64,000 nt of DNA, from contig NC_067203.1 of NCBI RefSeq assembly GCF_026262505.1, forward strand, positions 3,906,001 through 3,970,000. Direction: 5' to 3'. This DNA is from Trichomonas vaginalis G3. Taxonomy: Eukaryota > Parabasalia > Trichomonadida > Trichomonadidae. Positions 1 through 11,600 of this stretch are shown in pieces. The notes beneath the pieces were generated by a model. The model saw nothing but the letters and a program-made list of their open reading frames with translations, did not search any database and was not told the DNA's origin. A program made the translations under genes and the position numbers. Position 1 is the stretch's first letter; the number at the start of each line of letters is the position of its first letter.

Positions 1-25
1 TAGTTATATTAAATTCAAAAATTAA

Positions 26-490
26 GGGTTATGAAAAAATGAATATTGAAATGGTAATCTCTGTTAAATTTCGGACATAATTGTTATAAAATTTTAAAAT
101 AATACCAATTTCGGCCTCCCTCTCAATTTTTTCTATCAACCTCACTCTGACACGTAAACTTTACGTGTCAGAAATCTCTTTACTGTATTTGGTGATAAAA
201 TATGCATAGGTATTGTTCACAGAATATGTGTACAAAATTATAAAAAAATCCATCGAATATTCATAAATTTTTTCACTCATTTGGCATGTTGAAAAAAATC
301 CGAAAAAATCGAAAAAAGCAAGGCGAAAAAATGATCATCGATAAAGACCTCACTTTGAGGTATTTTTAAATACTATATCTTATAGGTTGGAAAGATGTAC
401 CGGGCGTTTAGGCTGATGCCTAGTATTCGCCAAGATATGAGACACCAAAGTTGAAAATTTTGAGAGGAGATAGGTGGTCGGTCAGAACCC
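26..490. mobile_element. Putative TTAA-flanked MITE-like element A
   Basis: TTAA occurs at 22-25 and again at 491-494. The left end begins GGGTTATG and the complement of the right end begins GGGTTCTG, so seven of the first eight terminal bases match. The 465-bp unit has no coding capacity. TTAA duplication is a hallmark of piggyBac-type transposition, although piggyBac ends usually begin CCC. The call rests on very short terminal repeats and on similarity of its ends to the units at 893-1926 and 21688-23962. Confidence 0.35.
146..172. repeat. 27-bp perfect palindrome
   Basis: Two 13-base arms, reading TCTGACACGTAAA and its complement, are separated by a single C. The word TTACGTGTCAGA recurs at the left end of the 2.3-kb TTAA element near 21696. 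It could be a protein-binding site or a cruciform inside a non-autonomous transposon. Confidence 0.7.
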
Positions 491-892
491 TTAATAAAAT
501 TAATCAATATTGTTTATTTCTATTAGATATATTAGATATTTATATAAATATCATTAAAAGGAAGCCTACAAAATATTTATAGCATAACAGGGAGAGGACT
601 GGAGGGTCCCAATTTCTATCGTTCTGATTTGTAAACTTTTTTACAAAAATTCGACCTGGAAAAACAAACTCTATTAGATTATCATAAAATTTATCCCAAC
701 AATCTGTTAAAATTCTTTGGGGTATTCCCTCTCGGAGGTCTCGGGTCCTGGTGCATTACACCAGGGCCCCAAGTTTCTTTTGGAAGGAATCTCATATGAG
801 TTTACATTGTCAAAAATAATAATTTGACAATTTACAAAAATTTACACAGCCCACTTATGTTACCTACTCTTTTTAATATTAATCATGATTAA

Positions 893-1926
893 GGGTGCAC
901 CCGTATGTACGTTTATTTGAGAGGAGGAGGATTACCCTCTCAATTTTAAGGGATTCGTTAGTTTATTTTCTCGATGAATATGCAATAAAATTTGATTTTT
1001 ACCTTATCAATATACTTCATATAATATACACATGTTCATGTAAAAACTTTTTCCCAAAATCCTCAGGAATTAAGGGATTTTTGAATTTTAAGAATTTTTT
1101 TCGAATTTTTTCAAAAAAAAAATATTTTCAGAACAGCCTTAACGGCTAAGATTTAGGAACAATGTTAAGTATCAAAAAGAAAGGAGGTCTGATATAGACA
1201 ACATATATCGTTGAAGGTTGAAAAAATCTCTAATATTTGAGCCCAAAATTTCAAATTTTAATTTTTGAAAAAAGAGGCCACCCGTATGTACGTTTATTTG
1301 AGAGGAGGATTATATTTTTGAAAGGGTGAAACATTATGAATATGTTAATTATATAATAATATGTATTATATAAAAAGAAAAAATAAAGCACGTTAAATTT
1401 TTCTTTCTTGATTTTTTACAAAATCTACTTAGAATTATGCAAAATATGACTAAATAATTATAAATTTCAAGTTAAATTTTAATTTTGATAAATAATTTAA
1501 ATTTCAAAATATCAAGTTCAGTTCGACTATGTATGTAGTAATTCCTCAATAAAGTGCCAAAACCCTATTAAAATATATGAACATTTTCAACATTTTAATG
1601 TTTTTATTTAAAAATTTGATGGAATATGAGCTTCAAACAGTTATTATGTAAATAAAAATAATTAAATATATGTATTTATTCGTATTACAACCGTAGTAAG
1701 TCGATTCTTCCTTTCTTCTACTGAGTTTTGAATTTGATTTCGAATTGTAAAGAGATTCAAAGGGAAAATACTAGCGGATAAAAACTACCTCCATGAAAGG
1801 GTCATAATGGAGTCAAGTTGTATTTTTTGATATTTTTTGCTTTTCGAGCCTAAATAGGTAGCCAAGATAATGCCTAAAAATAAGGTTTTAAATTCTGAAG
1901 TTTACATGATCCTCTCGTGTGCACCC
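893..1926. mobile_element. Putative TTAA-flanked element B
   Basis: TTAA lies at 889-892 and at 1927-1930. The left end reads GGGTGCACCCG and the complement of the right end reads GGGTGCACACG, so 10 of 11 terminal bases match. The unit is 1034 bp and non-coding. An internal copy of the left subterminal sequence lies near 1276-1305, which suggests a nested or duplicated end. It looks like a non-autonomous relative of elements A and C. Confidence 0.45.
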
Positions 1927-2424
1927 TTAATCTCCGAAAGAACTAAAGTGAATTTTAAATATTTGGTATTTCGGTGAATGGCAATGATTTCATATTTTCA
2001 GATAGAAATTACATTAATCAAGTTATGTTTTTATCGATTTTAAAGAATCTTTATCTCTACATATTTGATGACCTAAAACAAATTGTTCCCTTTCAACCCA
2101 TGGCTGATATCGTTCTCAATTTGATATGAAAAAATAATTAAAAAAAATCAGGATATGATACGAATATGTCTAGGAAAGCATAAAGCGTATGGATTGTTTT
2201 AACGACATATATTCAATAATTCATAAAAAATTTCGAGAATTGAAATATAATTTTTTATGATTATTATAGAAGTAATGTAGTACTTAAGGAATAATTCATT
2301 TGCGAACCGTTAAATCATTTGAGAGTGTCTCCTCAAAAGGCAATTAATTCAAAATTATCAGAATGCCTTAAATATTAAATAATCTAACTTAAATATTATT
2401 TGCAAATAAATAAATAAATTCGTA

Positions 2425-2438
2425 AAAGTGTCAAAAAT
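2425..2438 (+). promoter_or_regulatory. Candidate promoter word AAAGTGTCAAAAAT
   Basis: This 14-base word occurs about 110 bases before the protease frame and again at 33263-33276, 22 bases before the ATG of the Sds3-like gene. A shared 14-mer upstream of two unrelated genes suggests a core promoter element. Trichomonad initiators are built around TCA, which fits the TCAAAAAT part. Its function is inferred. Confidence 0.4.
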
Positions 2439-2548
2439 TGAAAGCGCTACGGCACCCATCAAAATTTTCAATGGTTTATTCACTCTCACAATTTGAGAAT
2501 TAATCGTTGATACGTATTGAAACTGTTAAAAATTATTAAATTTCAAAC

Positions 2549-3220
2549 TTGCTTTTGTTATCCTCCGAGAATATTGTCGCGCAAGCTGATGATGTTGTGA
2601 TCAGCTTGGAAGATCTTGAAGGATTTAAACAAGGTGAGCGTGTAGAAGATACTATAATCCACTTTTTGTGCAATATTGAAAATCTTAGATTTCAAAGGGA
2701 AATGATGAAATATAAATTCGTGTCTCCACTTGTAACTCAATTATTTCAAAGATCTTCCGAAGAAAATGCTATCCCTCTCTTTGAGAATTCGGCATTTTCA
2801 AAATTCGATTTAATTTTCTTTCCAATTTCCAATCTAAAAACAGATAATACGTGTCACTGGTCATTGCTCGTATGGTGCCCTGGAATGAAAAATCAATTTC
2901 TTCACTTCGACTCCCTAAAAAATCGAAATATTGTTCCAGCAAAAAACTTCGTCAAAAAGATTGTTTCATGCTTGAACCTTAAAGCTTACAACTTCAAAAA
3001 CATGAAGGGACCAATTCAAGACAATTCCTATGACTGCGGAATGTATTTAATGGCAGTCATGGACGAAATTGCTACAACTAGAAAAATTTCGGAGTCAATG
3101 AAAACCAAGATAACACCAGACTACATTTCCAAGTTCCGTATATTGCTTACAACCTGCATTATCAACTATAATACTACATCCAAAGGCTGGGAATGCTATA
3201 GAGCCCAGCTTTCGGATTAA
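2549..3220 (+). CDS. SENP8/Ulp1-like cysteine protease (probable deneddylase)
   Basis: The frame resembles the C48 family of ubiquitin-like-protein proteases and most of all SENP8 (DEN1), which removes NEDD8 from cullins and trims its precursor. The catalytic set is visible in order: His in CHWSLLVW, Asp in HFDSL, Gln and Cys in QDNSYDCGMY. The 223-residue frame matches the roughly 212 residues of human SENP8. The oddity is the start. The frame opens at a TTG and the first in-frame ATG falls about 50 residues in, after conserved sequence. The nearest upstream in-frame ATG (2471) is cut off by two stop codons. The gene may have lost its start, may use an unseen 5' exon, or may start at a non-ATG codon. 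The family call is firm; whether it is functional is open. Confidence 0.75.
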   Translation: MLLLSSENIVAQADDVVISLEDLEGFKQGERVEDTIIHFLCNIENLRFQREMMKYKFVSPLVTQLFQRSSEENAIPLFENSAFSKFDLIFFPISNLKTDNTCHWSLLVWCPGMKNQFLHFDSLKNRNIVPAKNFVKKIVSCLNLKAYNFKNMKGPIQDNSYDCGMYLMAVMDEIATTRKISESMKTKITPDYISKFRILLTTCIINYNTTSKGWECYRAQLSD

Positions 3221-3281
3221 TTCATATAATATATCTTAATCCTCCCTAATGGAGCTTATTTTATACTAGATTTTTGTTTGT

Positions 3282-4544
3282 ATGTTTGTTTTTTATATAA
3301 ATATTATCCATGTTTGTTATTTACTCTATTTTTCATGGAAATCACTACCATCTTTATATTTTAATTTGGTCTTCTGTGGCGAATTTAAAGACGAATCAGT
3401 TGCTCATCAGATCCTTGGCATCTATCTCCAGTTCTTTTCTAATTCTCCAGCAGAAGTTTCAGATGAAATTGTTGATACAGTCAAATTTTACATTCCGACG
3501 CATCCGATGCATGTTTTGCGACTCATTAATGCATACACATGCAACAAGAGATGCAGGAAGAGTGCTTTGACAAAGTTTTGGGCTTTTGCAGATATGGTCT
3601 TTCAATATGACAAAGAATTCATTAACGGAGGTGTCGCACAAGGCCTCGCAAAGCTTATTTTCACATTGTTAGCTTTATATCCTCAATTTTTGAAGGCAAG
3701 ATTGCAATATATCCAAAACACTCTCAAATCAATACTTATGAGAGGTGGAAACGAAGCAGCAATAGCTTTAGACATGATGTGCGCTGAAAATGACCTCCGT
3801 GTTCCTCTTCCAGAGAATTTTATTTCTCAAAATTTGGATGAACCTATGCTAGGCCACAGAATCCTTACTTGGATCATCAAATGTCCACAGTTCGTCACAG
3901 AATCAGTCATCCAATCGTTGATTTCTTTAGCGGAAAAGAATATCGACGCATCATTAGTTCTCTGTGAGGTTGCGAAGAATCCTGACAATGCTAAAATCAT
4001 TTTCTCATCAATGAAATCATGGATAGTCATGAGTTTGCCCACTCTTGAGTACACATTGAAATTATTGATGGTAATTCTTTCTCACAAGTCTTGCAGGACC
4101 AATCTACCACAAGAAATCATTATTTTCCTTCAGAGCGTCCTCGAAAACGAGAGTGATATGTATGAAACAATTTAACCAATTTTCATGTCAATAGAAATCA
4201 CTCCAGCAATGGTCAAACTCTCACAGCAGTTCATAGAAAGGCTTTTTGATAAGACATTCCAGAGAGGAAACTCAGATTTGATCATTGAATCTCTCAAAAT
4301 CATAAAGAAAATTGCAGATGTTGGATACTCACCTGGATTCATCACAATTCTTCCATACATACACAGAATGATCACAACAAATGGCTGGGCAGTGCTTGTT
4401 GTACCTATTGTTTCACTTTTCAGCAAACATCCAGAAATGAAAGAGCATTTGAGCGGAAGCAAGATATTGAGAGAGTTACAGTTCATCAAGGATGAATCTG
4501 TACAAGCGGATATTGAAATTATACGATCGAATATACCATTCTAA
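3282..4544 (+). pseudogene. 5'-truncated, stop-interrupted helical-repeat protein
   Basis: Two open stretches, 3282-4175 and 4185-4544, lie in the same frame and are separated only by a TAA at 4173-4175. Together they encode leucine- and isoleucine-rich helical pairs typical of HEAT/armadillo-like repeats. The first 30 or so residues after the ATG at 3282 look like translated non-coding DNA; believable protein begins near GEFKDESVAHQ at about 3390. The simplest reading is the 3' part of a larger gene that has lost its 5' half and gained one stop. In trichomonads such domains often follow kinase or other signalling domains, but nothing here shows the parent. It follows the protease gene on the same strand by about 60 bases. 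Confidence 0.6.
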
Positions 4545-4739
4545 TCTGTTTTGTAAGTAATATAATTTCGTTTTTTTAATTATTTTTTAGTGTTTTATTT
4601 TGATAATAAAAAATTACGAACAATAAGTGTATTGAGAGTCCTCTTCCCCATAAGACGATCCCAAACAAAAAATTCTTGATGAAAATTGTGTTTAAGATTC
4701 TTTTTGATAAATAATCCAAATAAACAATGCATATGGTAT

Positions 4740-5546
4740 TTATCGCCTTCTGGGATGATAATGATCTGGAATATGATAGGGTGCTATTTTATGAGTATTT
4801 GAGATTACTTTTTGATCTACCAAACAATTATCTTTGTAAAAATGAGAAAAATGATTGAAATCGTAATTTTCTTTTAGATTAGTAAATGTAACTATTACTC
4901 CTGTTGCAGAATTTGATTCAACATATGAATCTGAAATAGTTAAAGTATAACCTTGATGTTCTTGCCTAAACATGTACTTTGCAGTGTTATTTCTAAATAT
5001 GCAATGATCAACGTAAGTTTTGTATTGACAATTAAATAAAACTTGGTTATTGTCTGTTCCGCATTTATTTCCAATAACATTGCAATAAGAAACTGTTTGA
5101 TATAATGGTTTAGAAAAACTATTAAAACAAAGTGATCGACTATCAGTTTGGTTGTTTTCTCTGAATGTTGAGAATTTAAAAGTACTTGAATTTAGATCAA
5201 CAACACTATAATGGGATGAAAAATAACTGCATTTGTTGTTTGTGATGTTATTATTCGAAAAACAGATATTACCAGCTGTAGTTACGGTAATGTATCCTCC
5301 TTTTGTTTCGCTTTCTCCGCATTTCGAAACTGAAACTTCAATTATAAAGTTTTTGTAAGAATAATTAGATTTAACAGTTTGATAAAATGATATGAAATAC
5401 TCCTTTGTTATCGATTTATAATAGCAAGTTTTATGTTGAACAATCTGTCCTCCCATCCAACAGTTATAGTTAACAGATCCACCATTTGTGGAGGAACCAC
5501 AGTTAGCAAATATGGATTCTTCAACTATGAAAATATTAGCTTTTTT
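4740..5546 (-). pseudogene. Cysteine- and asparagine-rich beta-helix surface-protein fragment
   Basis: The frame reads as short repeated turns rich in Asn, Ser and Cys, such as NICFSNNNITNNKCSYF and HCIFRNNTAK, with glycine pairs (KGGYITV, MGGQIVQ). This is the pattern of right-handed beta-helix (Pmp-like) surface proteins expanded in trichomonads. The frame stays open back to 5546, well before its first internal ATG at 5456. At 5548-5550 an ATG is followed by a run of seven A that throws it out of frame, so the 5' end is frameshifted or the fragment has been cut from a longer gene. There is no signal peptide and no membrane segment after the C-terminal RRR. A second member of the family lies at 63587-64000. 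Confidence 0.6.
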
Positions 5547-5596
5547 TCATAGTAAGTTGTGTAATAAAACTTGAGTGTCAAAAAAATTGAGAGAAT

Positions 5597-5614
5597 GTCA
5601 GAAAGTGGTAAGTG
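5597..5614 (+). repeat. Dispersed 18-mer GTCAGAAAGTGGTAAGTG, copy 1
   Basis: The same 18 bases occur at 25190-25207, and with one change at 63555-63572. Copies 1 and 3 are followed by a similar tail (ACCATTAA then A-rich). This copy lies 35 bases beyond the stop codon of the HECT gene and next to the broken beta-helix gene. It could be the end of an old mobile repeat or a 3'-end processing signal. Confidence 0.5.
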
Positions 5615-5648
5615 AACCATTAAATAAATTAATAAAAAAACAAACAAT

Positions 5649-8600
5649 TTATTCAAAAGCACGCGTTGTCGCGTCAAGTTGTGTATCCAATGTGAAATCT
5701 GAACCATATCTGAGAGCCTTTCTCAAGCACTCGAGCATGATCTCATTTGAAGGATACGCTGGAACAGTAATTGTCGACGAGCAAGTTGCTGCTGTCGGCA
5801 AAGAGTAAGGCGGCTTCGTTTTCTGCAATTTAACCAAATGAACATTTATTGCGAAATTTGAGCCGCTTCCTGACACAGGAATTGAAACTCTTCCTGTAAT
5901 AAACTTGAGAAGCATCGATCTCTCCTCGCTTGTCATCATTAAAATGCTCCATTCGAAGTACTCTTTCGATGCTGAGTCAGCAACTGTTAAGTACCTCAAC
6001 AAACTTATGAATTGCGCTGCACTTATTTCGTCTGGACCACAAAAGATGTATTTTAATTGGTCAGGAGACAACAATTCTCTGCAGCTCTTTTCCATGATAA
6101 TTTCGAAACCTTTCCTGAATGATTTCATTGCGAAATTGAACTCATTCCTTCGGTATTCCATTGCCAATTGGTTGTACAATTCGGAATCAACTGAATTTTG
6201 GTCGCAAAATGGAATCAAATCAATTTTATTTCCTGATAAACTTATAATAGATAAAGGTCTTTGTCCTGTAACATTCAAACTTGCGGCAAAATCAGGATCC
6301 ATGTCTAACAAATCTTGATCTGAAATTTCGTTTCCTGTCAAATATTTCCAAACAGAAAAATTTAATTTCAAAGGTTGTGGACTTTGTGTAACGAAACACA
6401 AAGCAACGAAAGCTCCTGCATAAAGCAATCTTTCTTCTGATGAATCCGGATCAGGAATGAACTCGCACATTTGGTTCTGTGCCCTTGTTCTCGGTGTCTG
6501 AATGAAAACTTTGTTAAATGGCAAAAACATTTCTTGGCAAATCTCAGAGAAAACATCTCTTCCTGGTCCTCCTGCGTCGATTGCTCCTTCTCCAACCAAA
6601 TCCGCAATCCACGGCGCGTTTCTGTTCTTTAAACTAGAAAGTTTTTCAGGAGAAACTTGAGAAATAACTTGATCGAAAAGAGAAATCGCGTGTGGAGAAT
6701 TTGGATTCGTTTGTACCAAAGCAGCAGCTGTTCTTGAGAAGTTTAATGTTGGTTTTTCAGTGATGTTTTGTCTGGCCACGTGATCGATTTGTTTGTATTT
6801 ATATTGTGGTTCTATCGCGTAACTTATTTCGTGTAACAAAGGTCTTAAAGTTGGCGATCTCAAATCAGTTTTCACGAGTTTATTCAACATCATATTTAAC
6901 CTCAAAATCAAGTAACTTCTCCATTCTTTTACAGCAGCATTTGGATATTCTTCTAAACGTAATTTATCCATTTCAGAAATCATTTTTAATTCTCCTGTTA
7001 ATTCTGCAATAGATTTATCAAAATTCTTTGACCAATTCTTTGACATTTCGTCATTTAATTGGATGTATTTTTGGATTTCGATGTTTTGAGGAATATCGAA
7101 ATCAATTATCAAATTCGGAATTTCCTCTTTAACGGCATAAATATGTAATTTGTTATTATTCGGGAAATCATTCATTTTCGTGATTTCTACTGCCATGTCA
7201 CTAGGAATACTCGATCCATCAACACTTTTAATCGATTTTATCGACCATGTGTCAGAAAACACAAAAGTTTCATCTTGTTTCGTTACTTGGAACGTAACAT
7301 TTCCATGACGTGTAGAATACAAATAACAATCATATAAAAATGGTATAGATGCCTTTGAATTCAAAAATGACATCAATAACAAAACATTTTCTGTCATTGT
7401 GTTTGAATTCATTTGTAATGATTCCAAATAAGCTTCAATCCTTGCCAAAGAAGTAGTTGTTGATAAATCAGGGATAATTGACATTCTGCATCTACAAGAC
7501 ATAGCTAATCCGAAAATAAACTGTCGAGAAAATTCGGAATTTTCGTTTTGAAGATTCGAAAAATGATTTCCAAACCAAATTTCACTTGGTCTTGAAACAT
7601 CTAAAATATTTGATGTGCTGGAAATATGCCAGTAATTCTGGTAAGCAGCATAACTCAATACATTGTCTTCTGACAATATTAAATCAGAATAAAAATCAAA
7701 CAAACTCAAGCAAAGTTCTTTTTGTTTCGTTTCAGAAGAAATTTTCGATTTTCCAATCAATTCTGTCAACGAATAAATCAAATTAACTATAAATGTTTTC
7801 TGGTTCTGATTCGAATATGTGCCAAATTTGAAAATAGGACAAAATGAAAATCGAATTCCGTCACTTTTTCTGTTAAAAAGTGACACTTTTAATTGTAAAT
7901 TTTTCTGTTCTTCTATTCCTTGACCAAAACTACTTTCTTTGATGAAAAACGCCTTTGTACCTGAATTGACTCTGATGTAATCTGTTCCTGTGACTTTAAA
8001 TTCATCATCAAAGTAAAATCCAAATGTCAAATTTGAATTAAAAGTGACATCATTTACAAATCTTTGTTTTTCAATTTTTGGAGAATTAAAAGTGAAGTAA
8101 AATTGTCTATTATCTTCGAAATTGATGGACAAGACTTGTTTGATGAAATCAGGTATTTGTTTCACACAGTTTTGGAAATAAGTCAAAAGTGAACTAAAAT
8201 TCTTTTCATTTGGAATTTTGTAATTTGTAGAAATAATCGAAGAACAAAGAGATTGAACCAATTTTGAACTTTTCTCATTATCATAAATTTGCAAATGCAA
8301 ACAGATGAATCTGATGCATCTAATAACTATTATATTATATATTGTTTCACTTACAAAAAGTGGCAAAATGTAATTTAACAACGGTTTGACACCAATTGTT
8401 GGTAATTCTTCTGTTTCTATTTCACCAAACAATTTGTCAACGAATTCAAGTTTTGTAGTTGTGTCTGTTTGCGAAATCAATCTTCCTGTCATGTCGTAAA
8501 ATTTGCTGCCTTTGTAAATGACTTTGTAAGGATCTTTCGGTTTTGTAAAGTTCACAATTTTTTGATTATTTGAAGTGAAAAAGAATTTTCTTGCAGCGAC

Positions 8601-11600
8601 CAAATAATCATCAGAAATTGGTTTTTCTATTTTAATATTTTGTTTTTGTTCTAACTGTTGGTAATTTGATTTAATTTGCTGCACGAATCCATCATCGTCA
8701 TCGAAATTATCATCAAAGAAAACAGGTTCATCGAATTTGGAATTAGAAGAAGATTTTTGGTTTTGAGAAATTTGATTTTGACTTATTTTTATGTCAAAAT
8801 CAAAAATAGATACAGCAAACAATGTTACCTTGTAGTCATTTATGTTGCAATCATATTCGATTTCTTTGTCATTGATCCAAAATGTCACTTTTGAATTGTC
8901 AAAAAGTGACATCGAAATTTTATCTCCATTTTCAAATTTATGATTATACAAAATGAATTTGTTTCCGTACATATACAAAGAGTTTTGTTTGAAATCAATG
9001 AAAGTTGCATTCTGGTATTCGTTTGTTGACAAACTTCCCAAAAATCCAATTTTTTCCATTCCTTCTTTGTAAATCATCTCAATTTTGTCACTTTTCTTTA
9101 CAAAACCGTCACCAATTAATAATTTCTTATTTTGTCTTACTAATTTAGATAAAACGGCTGATTTTGTTATTTCCTGGCATCCTTGCATTAATTCAGGAAT
9201 TGAATGGAAATAGATTTCATTTGTACATTTAATTGCCGTATCCAAAATTTTGTTGTCAGAAACAGAAGACAACATTCCGAGCCATTCATTGTTTTGTACA
9301 ATATCCAAAGCGAATAAAGCAATTGTAGATTGTAACAATGATTTATTTAATGGCTGCAATAATTGTGTCATGATGAAATTCGCTCTAAATTTCGTGGCTG
9401 GAAACATTTGGGATGAATAAGAAATTCGTGCTGAGCCAAAACATTTCGATTTCTTGAAATTCCGTTTTTCTTGTGAGCGGTTATCATAAATGGTCACTTC
9501 ACTTTCTGTAATTTCTGCAATTCTGTACACTTCTTTTAGTGGATGATCTTCTACTTTACAAAAACCGCAAGAAAATGGCAAAATTCCTCTACCAACAATT
9601 GTGAAAATTGCGATTACTTCTAATTTTGAACTCAATGTTTTTGAGTAATCGAAAATTATGTTGTCAAACAAAACTAACAAATCATTGGCATATTTTGATA
9701 AAAGTAATGTCCTGAAGAATGAAATTAAAACACCCATTAAATAGTCTTGTGATTCACTTGGCACTTTTTGTATGTTAATTATCGTCATGTCACTTTTTGT
9801 CAATCTTAAACCAATGTTTTTGAGAAGGAGTTTGAAGAAATCTTGGTAATTGTAGATTTTGTCATTGATCGGAATTGAATAGTTTACAAAACCTTTATTT
9901 GCAAAGTAGTTACCTAGTAAAAGGTAAAAACTTTCAAGTTCTATCGGTGTTTTGAACGCGAAATAAGGAGAAACACTCATTAAAATCTCTTCACTCATTT
10001 CAAATGACTGTGAGAAAATTGAGAGGCATTGTAAACATTCACTGACAAAACCGTTTTCTAACAAAATTTGGTAGTTATCGTAGAAACAACTGTAAGAAAG
10101 ATTTGAGCAAAATGCTTCCAAGAAAATCCTTTCTAAGTGTGTTTTTTCACTCGCACAAATCATTTTCATCAATTCTTTTGATCGTTGTGAATTTGAGCCG
10201 AAAACGATTATTTCTGTTAAAACCGATAACATCATTAACTCATTAAACTCTTTTAATGAGTCAATCTGTGCGAACACCTTGTAAAAGTTGTTAGCAACCA
10301 AAGTTTTGAACCGAGTTTTTCCATTTTCAAGTAAAAATGTAAATAACGGATAAAACAAATAACCGAAAAATTTTTTGTTTTCGATTTCTGTTACAAATTT
10401 TGCCAAAAAATTAGAAACAGATTGTTGTGCACTGAGTTTATTGATGTATTGGTTCGTATATGATATAATAGTATTCAAAGGAGTATCAGAACCAATTAAT
10501 CTCATTAAGTCAATGCAATGATTTTTTCTATCGTCATTTACAATTTTTGATTCTTCAAAAACTGATCTACAATTTGAGAAATGCTCACTTTTCTTGAGTA
10601 CTTCATTTAGATAAGAACTTCCTGCACCTTTTTGTCTGTTATATCTTATCTTAGATCTCATCTTATACAACTCTTTCATCATAAAAGAAATAAATTCTTC
10701 CATTTGAAAATTGTCACTTTTTGGTAAAGGATTTGGCTGAGTTTGTCTCAACGGATTTGTTATTTTCTTTGACATGGAAATTGGCAAAATTATTGACGCT
10801 TTGTTTTTAATCGTTAAGTTCTTCATTGTCTTTTGAAGTGTAGGTGTTTTAGATGTCTTTTTCGGTGTAGATGGAGGAGTGACCATCATGTGAGGTGACT
10901 TCATTTTGAGAACAATGTTGATTATTTCTAATTGATTCAAAACCGCTGAAATTGTCATTCTTTCTATCTCTTTCTCGTCGTCTTTCACTTTTATTTGTGA
11001 TTTGTTCTCTTGGTACAATAAGTCCATGACATTTGGAGCAACAAATTGTTTCAATCCGTCAGGTAAAAGTGTCAATTTTCTTGAATTCAAAAGGAAATCA
11101 CAATGTTTCATGTTTTCGTCTTTTTGATTTGGAAGGAAAACTTCGCAGAAACAAAGACTAGTTCTATGTAATAAATATGCAACATAGAAGCTCATTATAT
11201 CATGGTATTTTCTTGCTTTTTCGTCTTTACCAATTCCTCTAAAATAAGCAGTTATTCCGTAAACACTTTCGCCGCCATGAGAATGAACTGTCAAAACCGC
11301 TTTTGAACCGTTTACTAAAACTTTAGAGGGAAATGGTTCTTTCGTTAAGTAGTTTCTTTGGTAAACTAAACCATCCTGGCCAGAGACTTTCATGAAATCA
11401 GTAGATCCGAAAATTAAACAACATCTACTGTCAAATTTCACTTCAATTGCTTTTGCATCGTTTATTTCGACTTCCCATGAAAAAGCAACTGATTCTCTGA
11501 TGGGATGTGGTGATGCTCTAACTAATGGCTCTTCTTCTGTAAATTCATTGACGATAGGCTTTATTTGGTCGATCAAGTTCTTTATGATCGGAAAAACTTG

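Larger units (their letters stand above)
1..2548. other. Gene-free AT-rich region with TTAA-flanked repeats
   Basis: No believable gene is visible before the protease frame that opens at 2549. Open frames here are short, low-complexity and rich in Phe, Lys and Ile. The stretch holds two putative transposon-like units (26-490 and 893-1926) and a long perfect palindrome near 146-172. There is also a GC-richer hairpin near 748-765 in which GGTCCTGGTG faces CACCAGG. The words ACCCGTATGTACGTTTATTT followed by GAGAGGAGG occur twice, near 899 and 1279. The last 120 bases probably hold the promoter of the protease gene. Confidence 0.6.

Noticed and set aside
895-1149. 84-codon open frame
   Set aside because: Phe/Lys/Ile-rich low-complexity translation with no motif, inside a putative transposon-like unit.
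2549-3220. Adenovirus-type maturation protease from a Polinton remnant
   Set aside because: The fold is related, but the QDNSYDCGMY and HFDSL motifs and the length match host SENP8 far better, and no other Polinton gene lies nearby.
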